DNA of 64,000 bases from Rhizobium sp. Leaf453 (GTDB lineage Bacteria > Pseudomonadota > Alphaproteobacteria > Rhizobiales > Rhizobiaceae). The number at the start of each line of letters is the position of its first letter. Positions within the stretch are counted from its first letter, which is position 1. A program made the position numbers and the translations under genes. Under the pieces are notes generated by a model, which searched no databases, was not told the origin of the DNA, and saw only the letters and a list, made by a program, of their open reading frames with translations. Location: positions 147,122-211,121 of the forward strand of contig NZ_LMRG01000003.1 in NCBI RefSeq assembly GCF_001425605.1, given 5' to 3'. Below are positions 1 to 8,469 of the stretch, piece after piece.

Positions 1-43
1 GGCCTGGATCGACGAGTGGCTGGCTGCGATGAGTGTGAATTGA
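1..43 (+). CDS. thiB: Thiamine-binding periplasmic protein ThiB, C-terminal end (partial)
   Basis: Only the last 13 codons are inside the window (frame starting at base 2, stop TGA at 41-43); the tail reads AWIDEWLAAMSVN. The identification rests on position: it lies upstream of and in the same direction as thiP and thiQ, which in proteobacteria usually follow the thiamine-binding protein gene thiB. A C-terminal tail of the type W..EW.AA is compatible with ThiB but is too short to prove it. A 296-bp gap carrying a RIME-like repeat separates it from thiP. Confidence 0.55.
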   Translation, partial: AWIDEWLAAMSVN

Positions 44-133
44 TAGGCTTTTACGCACTTCTCCCCATCCGGGAGCGACCAAGTCGATGCGATATGGAGG
101 AATGGCCGGGAACTCGACGGAATCCAGGGTTTC

Positions 134-250
134 CGTCATTCCTGTGCTTGTCACAGGAATCCAGCCAGCCCAAGTCCTTGGGCTGAAAGAGTCCTTCGGC
201 CCGACGGACGTCGGTCCACTGGATCCCCGCCACAAGGGCGAGGATGACGG
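134..250. repeat. RIME-like mosaic intergenic repeat, copy 1
   Basis: About 117 bp built of short inverted repeats: an outer part with CCTGTGCTTGTCACAGG, a centre with GCCCAAGTCCTTGGGC, and an inner part with GACGGACGTCGGTCC. It is the reverse orientation of the copy at 4864-4981, sharing the modules around the ACTCTTTCAGC and GGATTCCTGTGAC segments, and it shares the GACGTCCGTCGGG core with the copy at 25398-25515. This modular structure matches the Rhizobium-specific intergenic mosaic elements (RIME). It lies between thiB and thiP. Confidence 0.75.
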
Positions 251-339
251 AGATTGTGGATGCCACCTCGCCCAGGAACCATATTCAAGGCTGCCACCAG
301 CTTGAGGGACCGGGCGTGGAATGAGGCGGTAAGGACAGC

Positions 340-1980
340 ATGATCGGTCGTATCGAAAGACGTTTGACGCTTGCCGCCGGCAGCCTTTGCCTGAGCGGCA
401 TCGTGCTGTTTGTCGTTCTCGCGGCGGGGGCGCTGCTGGCCTTCGATGAGCCCGGCACGGTGAATGAAGGCGCCACCTTCGATGCCTATGTCTGGCGTGT
501 TGCACGGTTCACGCTGCTGCAGGCATGCCTATCGACTGGGCTCTCCATCCTGTTTGCCATTCCGGTGGCGCGCGCGCTGGCGCGGCAGACGGCCTTTCCC
601 GGCCGGGTCTGGGTGTTGCGGCTGATGGCGTTGCCACTTGGGCTGCCGGCGCTGGTGGCGGCGCTTGGGTTGATCGGGATCTGGGGGCGGCAGGGTGTGC
701 TGAACTCCGGATTGGCCTGGCTGGGGCTCGGGCAGCCGGTCAGCATTTACGGCCTGTCCGGCATCCTGATCGCCCATGTCTTCTTCAACATGCCGCTGTC
801 GGCGCGGCTGATGCTGGGTGGGCTGGAGCGCATTCCCGGCGAATACTGGCTGGTCGGCGCCAATCTCGGCATGCGGCCACTATCGATCTTCCGCTTCATC
901 GAATGGCCGGCGATCCGCGGATTGCTGCCGGGCATTGCCGGGCTGATCTTCATGCTCTGCGCAACAAGTTTCACCCTGGTGCTGACGCTCGGGGGCGGAC
1001 CGGCGGCGAGCACGATCGAGGTGGCGATCTATCAGGCGCTGCGTTTCGATTTCGACCCGCCGCGGGCCATTGCGCTTTCCATGCTGCAGATCACGGTGAC
1101 GGCGGCGCTGCTGGTCGCCATCCGGCTGCTGACGCCGACCGTCGATGAGGGCCATGGCAGCGGACGCCTGGTGCGCCGCTTCGACGGGAGGCGGGGTTTC
1201 AGCAAGACCGGCGACGGGTTGGTCATTGCGCTTGCCGTTGTGTTTCTGGTGCTGCCGCTCGCGTCCGTCGTTTCCTCAGGCTTGCGCTCAAATCTGGTGC
1301 GGCTGGTGACGGATCCGCTGGTGCACCGGGCCTTCCTGACCAGTCTCGTCATCGCCGTGGTTTCGGGCCTGTTCTGTGTCCTCGCAACAGCGGTGATGAT
1401 CCGGGCGCGGCAGACCGCGCTGTCGTCGCGGCATCCGGCAGGGCTGCCGCGCGGTTTTGCCGCCGGCATTTCGGCCAGCACCTCGCTGATCCTGCTGGTG
1501 CCGCCGGTCGTGCTGGGCGCCGGCTGGTTCCTGCTGCTCAGACCCTTTGGAGACGTCGCGCTGTTCGCGCCGCTTCTCGTCATCCTCATCAACATGCTGA
1601 TGGCCATGCCCTTCGTCCACCGGGTGCTGGAACCGGCGATCTCAACGCATTCGGCCCGGACAAGCCGGCTTTCGGCCAGCCTCGGCCTCGGCGGCTGGAA
1701 CCGGCTGCGTTTCATCGACTGGCCCGGACTACGCAAGCCGTTCCTGATGGCGCTATCCTTTGCCTGCGCCCTGTCGCTCGGCGATCTCGGCGCCGTCGCC
1801 CTGTTCGGCTCGCAGGACATGGTGACTTTGCCCTGGCTGCTTTACAGCCGCATGGGCAGTTATCGCTCCACCGATGCGGCCGGACTGGCGCTGTTTCTCG
1901 GGCTGATCTGCCTGATCCTGACGATCGCCGGCACACCGGCGGCGGCCAAAGACGATAAAAGGAAACCGGATGCCGACTGA
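340..1980 (+). CDS. thiP: Thiamine/thiamine pyrophosphate ABC transporter permease ThiP
   Basis: 546 residues, about twice a normal ABC permease. It is a fused permease with two homologous halves of roughly six membrane segments each, as in known ThiP proteins (E. coli ThiP about 536 residues). Each half has an EAA-type loop followed by the pattern 'LG...W.RLRFIDWP' (second half near residues 447-465). It forms the inner-membrane channel with two ThiQ subunits and receives thiamine or TPP from ThiB. The ATG is preceded by AAGGA at a suitable distance. The 3' end overlaps thiQ by 11 nt, indicating translational coupling. Confidence 0.93.
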   Translation: MIGRIERRLTLAAGSLCLSGIVLFVVLAAGALLAFDEPGTVNEGATFDAYVWRVARFTLLQACLSTGLSILFAIPVARALARQTAFPGRVWVLRLMALPLGLPALVAALGLIGIWGRQGVLNSGLAWLGLGQPVSIYGLSGILIAHVFFNMPLSARLMLGGLERIPGEYWLVGANLGMRPLSIFRFIEWPAIRGLLPGIAGLIFMLCATSFTLVLTLGGGPAASTIEVAIYQALRFDFDPPRAIALSMLQITVTAALLVAIRLLTPTVDEGHGSGRLVRRFDGRRGFSKTGDGLVIALAVVFLVLPLASVVSSGLRSNLVRLVTDPLVHRAFLTSLVIAVVSGLFCVLATAVMIRARQTALSSRHPAGLPRGFAAGISASTSLILLVPPVVLGAGWFLLLRPFGDVALFAPLLVILINMLMAMPFVHRVLEPAISTHSARTSRLSASLGLGGWNRLRFIDWPGLRKPFLMALSFACALSLGDLGAVALFGSQDMVTLPWLLYSRMGSYRSTDAAGLALFLGLICLILTIAGTPAAAKDDKRKPDAD

Positions 1981-2698
1981 AACCGATCGAACGGAGATCG
2001 CTGTCCGCCTGCGCAATGTGCTGGTCCGGTTCGACAGGACGGAGCTGCGGTTCGATTGCGCCCTGCCGAAGGGGCAGATCATCGCGATCACAGGGGCATC
2101 CGGTTCCGGCAAGTCGACGCTGCTGAATGTCATTGCCGGTTTCGAGAACCCGGATGCCGGGCGGGTGGAGATTCTCGGCGAGGATGCCGCCGGTCGCGAT
2201 CCCGCCGAGCGGCCGGTTTCGGTGATCTTCCAGGAGCATAATCTGTTTTCGCATCTGGATGTCGCCACCAATATCGGGCTCGGCATCGATCCGGCGTTGA
2301 AGCTCGGCGTCAAGGAACGGGCGCGCATCGCGGCCGCGCTGGGCCGGGTCGGGCTCGATGGTTTCGCCAAACGCATGCCGCCGACGCTGTCGGGCGGCGA
2401 ACGCCAGCGTGTGGCGCTGGCGCGCGCTCTCGTGCGCAAGAAGCCGATCCTGCTGCTCGACGAACCCTTCGCGGCGCTCGATCCGGGCCTGCGCGCCGGC
2501 ATGAGCAGCCTACTGCTCGACCTGCATCGTCAGGAAGGCAACACGATGCTGATCATCACGCACCATCCCGACGATGTCCGTGCGCTCGCCGACAGTGTCC
2601 TTTTCCTCGACGAGGGCCGCATCCTGTTGCACGAGCCGACCGAAAACTTCCTCACCCATCGCGATATTCCCGCTGTCGAGCGTTTTCTCGGCCGGTGA
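1970..2698 (+). CDS. thiQ: Thiamine ABC transporter ATP-binding protein ThiQ
   Basis: 242-residue ABC ATPase. Walker A GASGSGKST is near residues 40-48, the Q-loop FQEHNLFSHL matches the ThiQ type, the signature is LSGGERQRVALARAL, Walker B is ILLLDEPFAALDP and the switch His is in ITHHPDD. The length fits ThiQ (about 232 residues). It starts inside the end of thiP (11-nt overlap), so the two are co-translated, and powers uptake through ThiP. An intrinsic-terminator-like hairpin begins at its stop codon. No THI-box is visible in the window; if present it would lie upstream of thiB. Confidence 0.93.
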   Translation: MPTETDRTEIAVRLRNVLVRFDRTELRFDCALPKGQIIAITGASGSGKSTLLNVIAGFENPDAGRVEILGEDAAGRDPAERPVSVIFQEHNLFSHLDVATNIGLGIDPALKLGVKERARIAAALGRVGLDGFAKRMPPTLSGGERQRVALARALVRKKPILLLDEPFAALDPGLRAGMSSLLLDLHRQEGNTMLIITHHPDDVRALADSVLFLDEGRILLHEPTENFLTHRDIPAVERFLGR

Positions 2699-2718
2699 GC
2701 ATCGCAGGCGATGCTTTT
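2698..2718 (+). terminator. Intrinsic terminator after thiQ
   Basis: A perfect 8-bp stem AGCATCGC / GCGATGCT with a 2-nt loop (2698-2715) runs into TTTT and overlaps the thiQ stop codon. It is probably the end of the thiBPQ operon; the T-tract is short, so termination may be partial. Confidence 0.6.
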
Positions 2719-2974
2719 GCCACAATTTGAACGCCGGCCCATGCGAGGGGCGTTGATGTGCCTGGTGGCGTCATGTTCGCGTATACGTTGCCGGGATACA
2801 ACGGGGCATTTATTTCTGAATATCAGCTAGGCACGTAAGGCGCGAATAGGCTACAGCAGGCATTGCTGAAACGGTCGCCTGGCCTATGTACGTGGCTGTA
2901 AAAACATGAATTTTCGCGTGGTGTTAGCCTGAAAATTCGTGGCGTTGGCATCAAGACTGGAGACGAGCTGAGGC

Positions 2975-4486
2975 ATGACGAGAGGGACGGGCACGGATAG
3001 GCAATCTGCGGAGAAGCGCTCCGGCCTGCGCGTGCATACGGTCGTGGCGCTGTTGGGTACGCTGTTGCTTTCCGGCTGCCAGACGGCGATCGAGCAGAGC
3101 TACGAGCCCAGCGTCTCGCCGTCGTCCAATCCGCAGATCGTCGAGGAAGTGCAGAAGAACGATCCGCGCGCCCAGGTCGGCGCGCGCGAGCATCCGCGCA
3201 TCGTTGCCAGCTATGGCGGCGAATATCAGGATGCAAAGACCGAGCGGCTGGTGGCCCGCATCACCGGCGCGCTGACGGCGGTTTCGGAGAATCCGAACCA
3301 GTCCTATCGAATCACCATTCTCAATTCGCCGGCGATCAACGCCTTCGCGCTGCCGGGCGGTTATCTCTATGTGACGCGCGGGCTGCTGGCTTTGGCCGAC
3401 GACGCTTCGGAAGTGGCCGCCGTGCTCAGCCACGAAATGGCCCACGTCACCGCCAATCACGGCATCGAGCGGCAGCAGCGCGAGGAGGCGGAAGTCATCG
3501 CCAGCCGCGTCGTCTCGGAAGTCCTGTCCAGCGATCTCGCCGGCAAGCAGGCCTTGGCGCGTGGCAAGCTGCGCCTCGCGGCCTTCTCGCGAAACCAGGA
3601 GCTGCAGGCCGACGTGATCGGCGTGCGTATGCTGGGCGAGGCGGGCTATGATCCCTATGCGGCGGCGCGCTTCCTCGATTCGATGGCGGCCTATGCCCGC
3701 TTCTCCTCGGTCGATCCCGACAGCGACCAGAGCCTGGACTTCCTGTCGAGCCATCCGAGCGCGCCGCAACGCGTCGATCTCGCCCGCCGTCATGCCCGTG
3801 CCTTCGGTGCGGAGGGAACCGTGGGGGATCGTGGTCGAGACTATTATCTCGCCGGGATCGACGGCCTGCTCTATGGCGATAGCCCGCAGGAGGGTTACGT
3901 CCGTGGCCAGACCTTCCTGCATGGCAAGCTGGGCATCCGTTTCGATGTGCCCTCGGGTTTCCAGATCGACAACAAGGCGGAAGCGGTGCTGGCCACCGGT
4001 CCCGGCGAAGTGGCGATCCGCTTCGATGGCGTCGCCGACACGCAGAAGCGCAGCCTGACCGATTATATCGGCAGCGGCTGGGTGACCGGCCTGCAGCCGG
4101 ACACGATCCATGCCATCACCGTCAACGGCCTTGAGGCTGCCACCGCGCGCGCGACCGCCGAGCGCTGGGATTTCGACGTGACGGTGATCCGCATCGACAC
4201 GCAAATCTACCGTTTCCTGACCGCCGTGCCGAAGGGTACACCGAGCCTCGAGCCGACCGCCGATGTTCTGCGCGCATCCTTCCGCCGCATGACCCCGCAA
4301 GAAGCCGCCGCCCTCAAGCCGCTGCGCATCCGCGTCATCACCGCCAAGCCCGGCGACACGATGGCCACCCTGTCGGCGCGAATGATGGGCACCGACCGCA
4401 AGCTCGACCTCTTCCGTATGATCAACGCGCTGCAGCTCACCTCGACGGTGAAGCCGGGCGACAAGGTGAAGATCATTTCGGAGTGA
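2975..4486 (+). CDS. M48-family zinc metalloprotease lipoprotein with C-terminal LysM domain
   Basis: 503 residues. The N-terminal signal ends in a lipobox LLSGC (Cys35), so the protein should be lipid-anchored. The peptidase motif HEMAH lies at residues 153-157 and the third zinc ligand is Glu209 in ELQAD, as in M48 (BepA/YfgC-like) proteases. The C-terminal region (about 455-502: ITAKPGDTMATLSARM ... VKPGDKVKII) is a LysM peptidoglycan-binding module, common in rhizobial members. The probable role is periplasmic quality control of outer-membrane proteins, held near the wall. It is monocistronic, with 256 bp upstream free for its promoter. Confidence 0.9.
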   Translation: MTRGTGTDRQSAEKRSGLRVHTVVALLGTLLLSGCQTAIEQSYEPSVSPSSNPQIVEEVQKNDPRAQVGAREHPRIVASYGGEYQDAKTERLVARITGALTAVSENPNQSYRITILNSPAINAFALPGGYLYVTRGLLALADDASEVAAVLSHEMAHVTANHGIERQQREEAEVIASRVVSEVLSSDLAGKQALARGKLRLAAFSRNQELQADVIGVRMLGEAGYDPYAAARFLDSMAAYARFSSVDPDSDQSLDFLSSHPSAPQRVDLARRHARAFGAEGTVGDRGRDYYLAGIDGLLYGDSPQEGYVRGQTFLHGKLGIRFDVPSGFQIDNKAEAVLATGPGEVAIRFDGVADTQKRSLTDYIGSGWVTGLQPDTIHAITVNGLEAATARATAERWDFDVTVIRIDTQIYRFLTAVPKGTPSLEPTADVLRASFRRMTPQEAAALKPLRIRVITAKPGDTMATLSARMMGTDRKLDLFRMINALQLTSTVKPGDKVKIISE

Positions 4487-4518
4487 GACTGCTCGCGGTG
4501 TGTTGGCGTCGTGAGAGG

Positions 4519-4758
4519 CTATTGAAAATCCACGGTCCCAGCTGGCGTTTTGTCCCGTGCTAAGTCGAGTTCGACACCGCCAACCTGCCGACCGATCGCA
4601 GCAAGTTCGGAACCCAGACGGATATCTTTCGGCGAGTGTATTGCATTTTCGATGATGTGATGAATTTCTGCTTCGAGGCTGCGGCCATGTCAGGCAGCTT
4701 GCTTTTCCAGCGCTCGATAGGTGGCGTCCGGCAAATCCTTGATGATTATCGTGGTCAT
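4519..4758 (-). pseudogene. FitA-like (ribbon-helix-helix) antitoxin relic with in-frame TGA
   Basis: The reverse strand from ATG at 4758 reads MTTIIIKDLPDATYRALEKQAA, then TGA (4692-4690), then in the same frame HGRSLEAEIHHIIENA and a further 41 codons to a TAG at 4519. The two halves match a FitA/VapB-type antitoxin (family pattern 'I.I..L....R.L...AA.HGRS.EAE'), and the stop replaces exactly the one residue expected between AA and HGRS. Total 79 codons plus stop. No PIN-domain toxin follows: the next sequence is the convergent end of the M48 gene. It looks like a decayed orphan antitoxin disrupted by a nonsense mutation. Confidence 0.78.
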
Positions 4759-4863
4759 CGCTTCGCCCCACGCGGTCGACTGGCAACATAGAGCCTGGCA
4801 TTGCCGATGCAGACTGATGACAGGCACAGAAGCTGGTTGTTTGACGAAAGCCGCACCCCACTC

Positions 4864-4981
4864 TCCATCATGCTCGCCCTTGTGGCGGGCATCCGGCGAC
4901 CCGACGTCCGTCGGGTCAAGAGACTCTTTCAGCTCAAGGACTTGAGCTGGCTGGATTCCTGTGACGAGCACAGGAATGAGG
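4864..4981. repeat. RIME-like mosaic intergenic repeat, copy 2 (inverted relative to copy 1)
   Basis: About 118 bp. It contains CCCGACGTCCGTCGGG, then AGCTCAAGGACTTGAGCT, then CCTGTGACGAGCACAGG, each an imperfect or perfect palindrome. It is the reverse complement of copy 1 with scattered changes. It sits between the antitoxin relic and the 3' end of rpoH2. The rest of the 4759-5058 gap shows no gene. Confidence 0.75.
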
Positions 4982-5058
4982 GAGGGGATGGTAATCGCCC
5001 AATGCCTCAGCCGACTCGGCCCGACATTGCCGCGCCTTTATTCGGCATATATAAGCCC

Positions 5059-5922
<864 letters not shown>

Positions 5923-6085
5923 CGGCTACTCCATGACGGGCACGAGAGTGTGCCGCTGAACGATAAGTCGATCCTGTTTTCGGGAATTCCGTCTCTGAAG
6001 GTTGACCAGCACGCGGAACGCCCTACTTCCTGATGAGGAGCTGATCCCGACCCGCAGATCGTTGCGATGGGAGCAGACGTGTTCA

Positions 6086-6110
6086 AACGCGTGACAATGA
6101 GAAAAGTTCC
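6086..6110 (-). promoter_or_regulatory. EcfG/RpoE2-type general stress promoter for rpoH2
   Basis: On the minus strand, GGAAC (6110-6106) is followed by exactly 16 nt and CGTT (6089-6086). This is the alphaproteobacterial general-stress consensus GGAAC-N16/17-CGTT recognised by EcfG/RpoE2. It lies about 165 nt upstream of the rpoH2 ATG, implying a 5' leader of about 150 nt. In Sinorhizobium meliloti rpoH2 belongs to the RpoE2 regulon, which agrees. Confidence 0.75.
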
Positions 6111-6247
6111 ATGCTGCCCTCATATTTTGTGAGGACGGCACGTTTTTTTGCGCCTGCGGCGCGAATCACTAAAAATGTCGGAAAATCAATGTCATGCGGG
6201 GCGTGCGAAGATGATTCGCCGGGATTTCGCTGTGATTGCCGAGGGTT

Positions 6248-6277
6248 GCGCCGCATTTGTTGTGCGGCGCACTTTTT
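6248..6277 (+). terminator. Terminator-like hairpin in the rpoH2-GNAT intergenic region
   Basis: An 8-bp perfect stem GCGCCGCA / TGCGGCGC with a 7-nt loop (6248-6270), followed by ACTTTTT. It looks like a plus-strand intrinsic terminator, yet no plus-strand protein gene precedes it (rpoH2 is on the other strand), so it could end a small RNA starting after about 6110. No promoter was identified for such an RNA. Confidence 0.35.
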
Positions 6278-6289
6278 GTCGCTTGCCCG

Positions 6290-6314
6290 AAAAGTTAAAA
6301 AAGCGTTAACTTTT
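6290..6314. promoter_or_regulatory. AT-rich perfect dyad upstream of the GNAT gene
   Basis: AAAAGTTAA and TTAACTTTT form a perfect 9-bp inverted repeat with a 7-nt spacer (6290-6298 / 6306-6314), about 95 nt upstream of the acetyltransferase start. It could be an operator or part of the promoter region. The 5923-6406 interval otherwise holds only the rpoH2 leader and promoter. Confidence 0.35.
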
Positions 6315-6406
6315 GACTGTTGTCCCCATATGTAGCCTGTGAGTTCGCAAGGACTTGAGGTTGCGCCGGGATTACTGTTTGCACGGCATCGGTCTAGAGT
6401 TGCGCT

Positions 6407-6913
6407 ATGAAAACATTATCCATCGAGGTGCGGCCCGGCGAGCCGAGAGATGCTGCCTCCATCTCGGACGTGCACCGCGTCTCCTGGCTGCAGGCCTATA
6501 GCGGCCTCATTCCGCACAAGCCCCTGACCCAGATGGTCAACCGGCGTGACTTCAACTGGTGGCGCAAGGCGACGCGCGGACCATCGACCCTGCTCGTCAT
6601 CGAGGTTGCCGGTGTCATCGCCGGTTATGCCACGCTCGGCCTTAACCGTGCCCGCGCTTTGCCGCAGGAAGGCGAAGTCTATGAACTCTACCTGCGTCCG
6701 GAATATCAGGGCATCGGTCTCGGCCGCATCCTGTTCGGCGAAGCCAAGAGCCTGCTGAAATCGCTGGGCTGCCAAGGCCTCGTCGTCTGGTGCCTGGAAG
6801 ACAGCCACCATGCCGACCGGTTCTTCCGCATGGCCGGCGGCCGCGACATGTGCGAGGGCATGGAAGATTTCGGCGAGAAGAACCTGAAGAAGATCGGCTA
6901 TATCTGGGACTGA
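6407..6913 (+). CDS. GNAT-family N-acetyltransferase
   Basis: 168 residues. A GNAT fold is indicated by beta-4 and motif A: 'VYELYLRPEYQGIGLGRILFGEAKSLL' region near residues 92-118, with the acetyl-CoA pyrophosphate loop Q-G-I-G-L-G, followed by a W-C-L-E..H..RFF motif B region typical of small-molecule or N-terminal acetyltransferases. The substrate cannot be told from sequence. It is convergent with a secreted-protein gene ending 9 bp away, where a TTCCCGC/GCGGGAA dyad (6915-6934) may serve as a shared terminator. Confidence 0.82.
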   Translation: MKTLSIEVRPGEPRDAASISDVHRVSWLQAYSGLIPHKPLTQMVNRRDFNWWRKATRGPSTLLVIEVAGVIAGYATLGLNRARALPQEGEVYELYLRPEYQGIGLGRILFGEAKSLLKSLGCQGLVVWCLEDSHHADRFFRMAGGRDMCEGMEDFGEKNLKKIGYIWD

Positions 6914-6922
6914 GTTCCCGCC

Positions 6923-7534
6923 CTACTGCGGGAAGTTGCGCATGGGGTCGCTGGTCCTGTCACCGCGCTTTCCGTGGAAGAGAGCCTCATCCACCGCACA
7001 TTTGAAGCCCGGCGCAATCTCGTCCGCCACCTGCCGTGCCAGCACGTTCGTCTCGGGATTGGAGAGCGCATCGACATAACCGGCGATGCAGCCGATGCCG
7101 TCTGCTTGCGCGACCTTGGAAACGACGAGAACCTGGCCCCGGAGCGCTTCGCTCGGCATGCCCGTGTCGGGATCGGCATTCTCGATGAACCAGCGCAGGA
7201 TCGCCGAGACCGGCACGCCCTTGTCATCCACCCGCCATTCGATCTTCCGGCCGGCATGGTTGAACGGCCCGAATGTTTCGAAAGCGCCCTCTGTATAGGC
7301 CTTGCCGAGCTTGCCGAAGAACACGCTCTGGCGCAGGTCGCCTTCCTTGAAGGTGACCGGATAGTCCTTGAGGCCCTTGCACAACAGGGTAATGCCGCCG
7401 CCTTCCTCGTCCTCCGGACCGATCGTCTTGCAGTGATCGGTATCGAGATCGGTATAGGTGCTGTCGTTGGCCGTCGCGGGCAGGGCCGTTGCTGCCAGCA
7501 GCAGCGAGGCGATCAGGACGAAGCGTTTGGGCAT
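6923..7534 (-). CDS. Secreted protein of unknown function, tandem paralogue A
   Basis: 203 residues. It has a Sec signal peptide (KRFVLIASLLLAATALPATA, cleavage near residue 22) and a mature part with three Cys (in HCKTIG, LLCKGL and GCIAGY/KCAVDE regions). It is clearly homologous along its whole length to the next gene (7681-8298): shared DSTYTD, LLCKGLK.YPVT.KEGDLRQS, KIEWR and VADEIAP segments. No known domain was recognised. The predicted location is the periplasm. The paralogues are in tandem in the same direction with separate upstream regions. Confidence 0.8.
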   Translation of the reverse strand: MPKRFVLIASLLLAATALPATANDSTYTDLDTDHCKTIGPEDEEGGGITLLCKGLKDYPVTFKEGDLRQSVFFGKLGKAYTEGAFETFGPFNHAGRKIEWRVDDKGVPVSAILRWFIENADPDTGMPSEALRGQVLVVSKVAQADGIGCIAGYVDALSNPETNVLARQVADEIAPGFKCAVDEALFHGKRGDRTSDPMRNFPQ

Positions 7535-7561
7535 GCGGGGTTTCCTCAGTCAGAATGTCTT

Positions 7562-7605
7562 GTCATGGTCACCAGGACGACTGCAAGTCACCAGGTGACC
7601 ATGAC
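7562..7605. promoter_or_regulatory. 12-bp inverted repeat upstream of paralogue A
   Basis: GTCATGGTCACC (7562-7573) and GGTGACCATGAC (7594-7605) form a perfect 12-bp inverted repeat around 20 nt. It begins 28 bp upstream of the start codon at 7534. A shorter dyad sits in the equivalent place before paralogue B (8323-8344). Possible operator or 5'-UTR hairpin. Confidence 0.45.
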
Positions 7606-7680
7606 GGTAACCGCTTGTTTCCCTGAAACATCCCATTTTCAGGCCTTCGCCGAAAGTCCTGTCGCATCCGAAACCATCGC

Positions 7681-8298
7681 TCATTCCGGAAAGACATGGG
7701 TGGGTTCTGCCGCCTTGTCGCCGCGTGTGCCGTGGAAGACGGCTTCATCGACCCCGCATTTGAAAACCGGTGCGATCTCGTCGGCCACCCGCCGCGCGAT
7801 GACGTTCGGCTCCGGATTGGCGAGCGCATCGACATAGCCGGCAACGCAACTCGTGCCGTCATTTTCTTGCGCCACCTTCGAGATCACCAGAACCTCACCC
7901 CGGCGGGCTGGCGTCGGAACATAGGTTTCGGGGTCCAGGTTTTCGAGGAACCAGCGCAGGATCGTCGCAACAGGCACGCCATTCTTGTCGATACGCCACT
8001 CGATCTTGTTTCCCGTGTGATTGAATGGCTCGAAACTTTCGAACGTGTTGTCGGTATAGGCCTTGCTGATCTTGCCATATGAAAAGCTTTGGCGAAGGTC
8101 GCCTTCCTTCAAGGTGACCGGATAGCCCTTCAGCCCCTTGCAGAGCAGCATGGCACTGCCGCCTTCCTGCTCTTCTGTAGTCAATAGCGATTTGCAGTGC
8201 TTCGTGTCGAAATCGGTATAGGTACTGTCATTGGCGGCGGCGGGCAGCGCGGTAGACACGAACAGCAGCGGTGCGATCACGGCGAAGGATGTGCGCAT
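7681..8298 (-). CDS. Secreted protein of unknown function, tandem paralogue B
   Basis: 205 residues, paralogue of the protein at 6923-7534. Signal peptide MRTSFAVIAPLLFVSTALPA, then ANDSTYTDFDTKHCK; conserved Cys, the LLCKGLKGYPVTLKEGDLRQ segment and the C-terminal VADEIAPVFKCGVDEAVFHG region. The upstream regions of the two genes are also related (the TTTCCTCAGTC and CGGTAACC stretches recur), so the duplication included the promoter. Function unknown; predicted periplasmic or extracellular. Confidence 0.8.
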   Translation of the reverse strand: MRTSFAVIAPLLFVSTALPAAANDSTYTDFDTKHCKSLLTTEEQEGGSAMLLCKGLKGYPVTLKEGDLRQSFSYGKISKAYTDNTFESFEPFNHTGNKIEWRIDKNGVPVATILRWFLENLDPETYVPTPARRGEVLVISKVAQENDGTSCVAGYVDALANPEPNVIARRVADEIAPVFKCGVDEAVFHGTRGDKAAEPTHVFPE

Positions 8299-8322
8299 GC
8301 CGGTTTCCTCAGTCGGGCGGCT

Positions 8323-8344
8323 CGTTATCGATCACCGGATAACG
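8323..8344. promoter_or_regulatory. 7-bp dyad upstream of paralogue B
   Basis: CGTTATC (8323-8329) and GATAACG (8338-8344) with an 8-nt spacer, 25 bp upstream of the ATG. It is in the same position as the unrelated-sequence dyad before paralogue A, so the structure rather than the sequence seems kept. Confidence 0.4.
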
Positions 8345-8469
8345 CATCGCGGTAACCTCTTATTCGCCGAACGATCCCATTTTTAGGCTCGCAACGAAAG
8401 TCATGTTGCATCGCGTTATGTTTCCCGATATCGGGAACGCCAGCCAAACATTAGCCCTTGGGGGGATTT

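Noticed and set aside
4690..4692. In-frame TGA in the antitoxin read as selenocysteine
   Set aside because: Antitoxins of this family have no selenocysteine, no SECIS-like stem was seen directly after it, and the residue is not catalytic; a nonsense mutation is simpler.
2951..4861. A 636-codon open frame opposite the M48 protease gene
   Set aside because: High-GC antisense frame; the plus strand has a lipobox, HEMAH and LysM, whereas the minus product is His/Arg/Gly-rich without family resemblance.
7562..7605. The 12-bp inverted repeat considered as a terminator of paralogue B
   Set aside because: The loop is 20 nt long and no T-tract follows on either strand; position just before the start of paralogue A suits regulation better.
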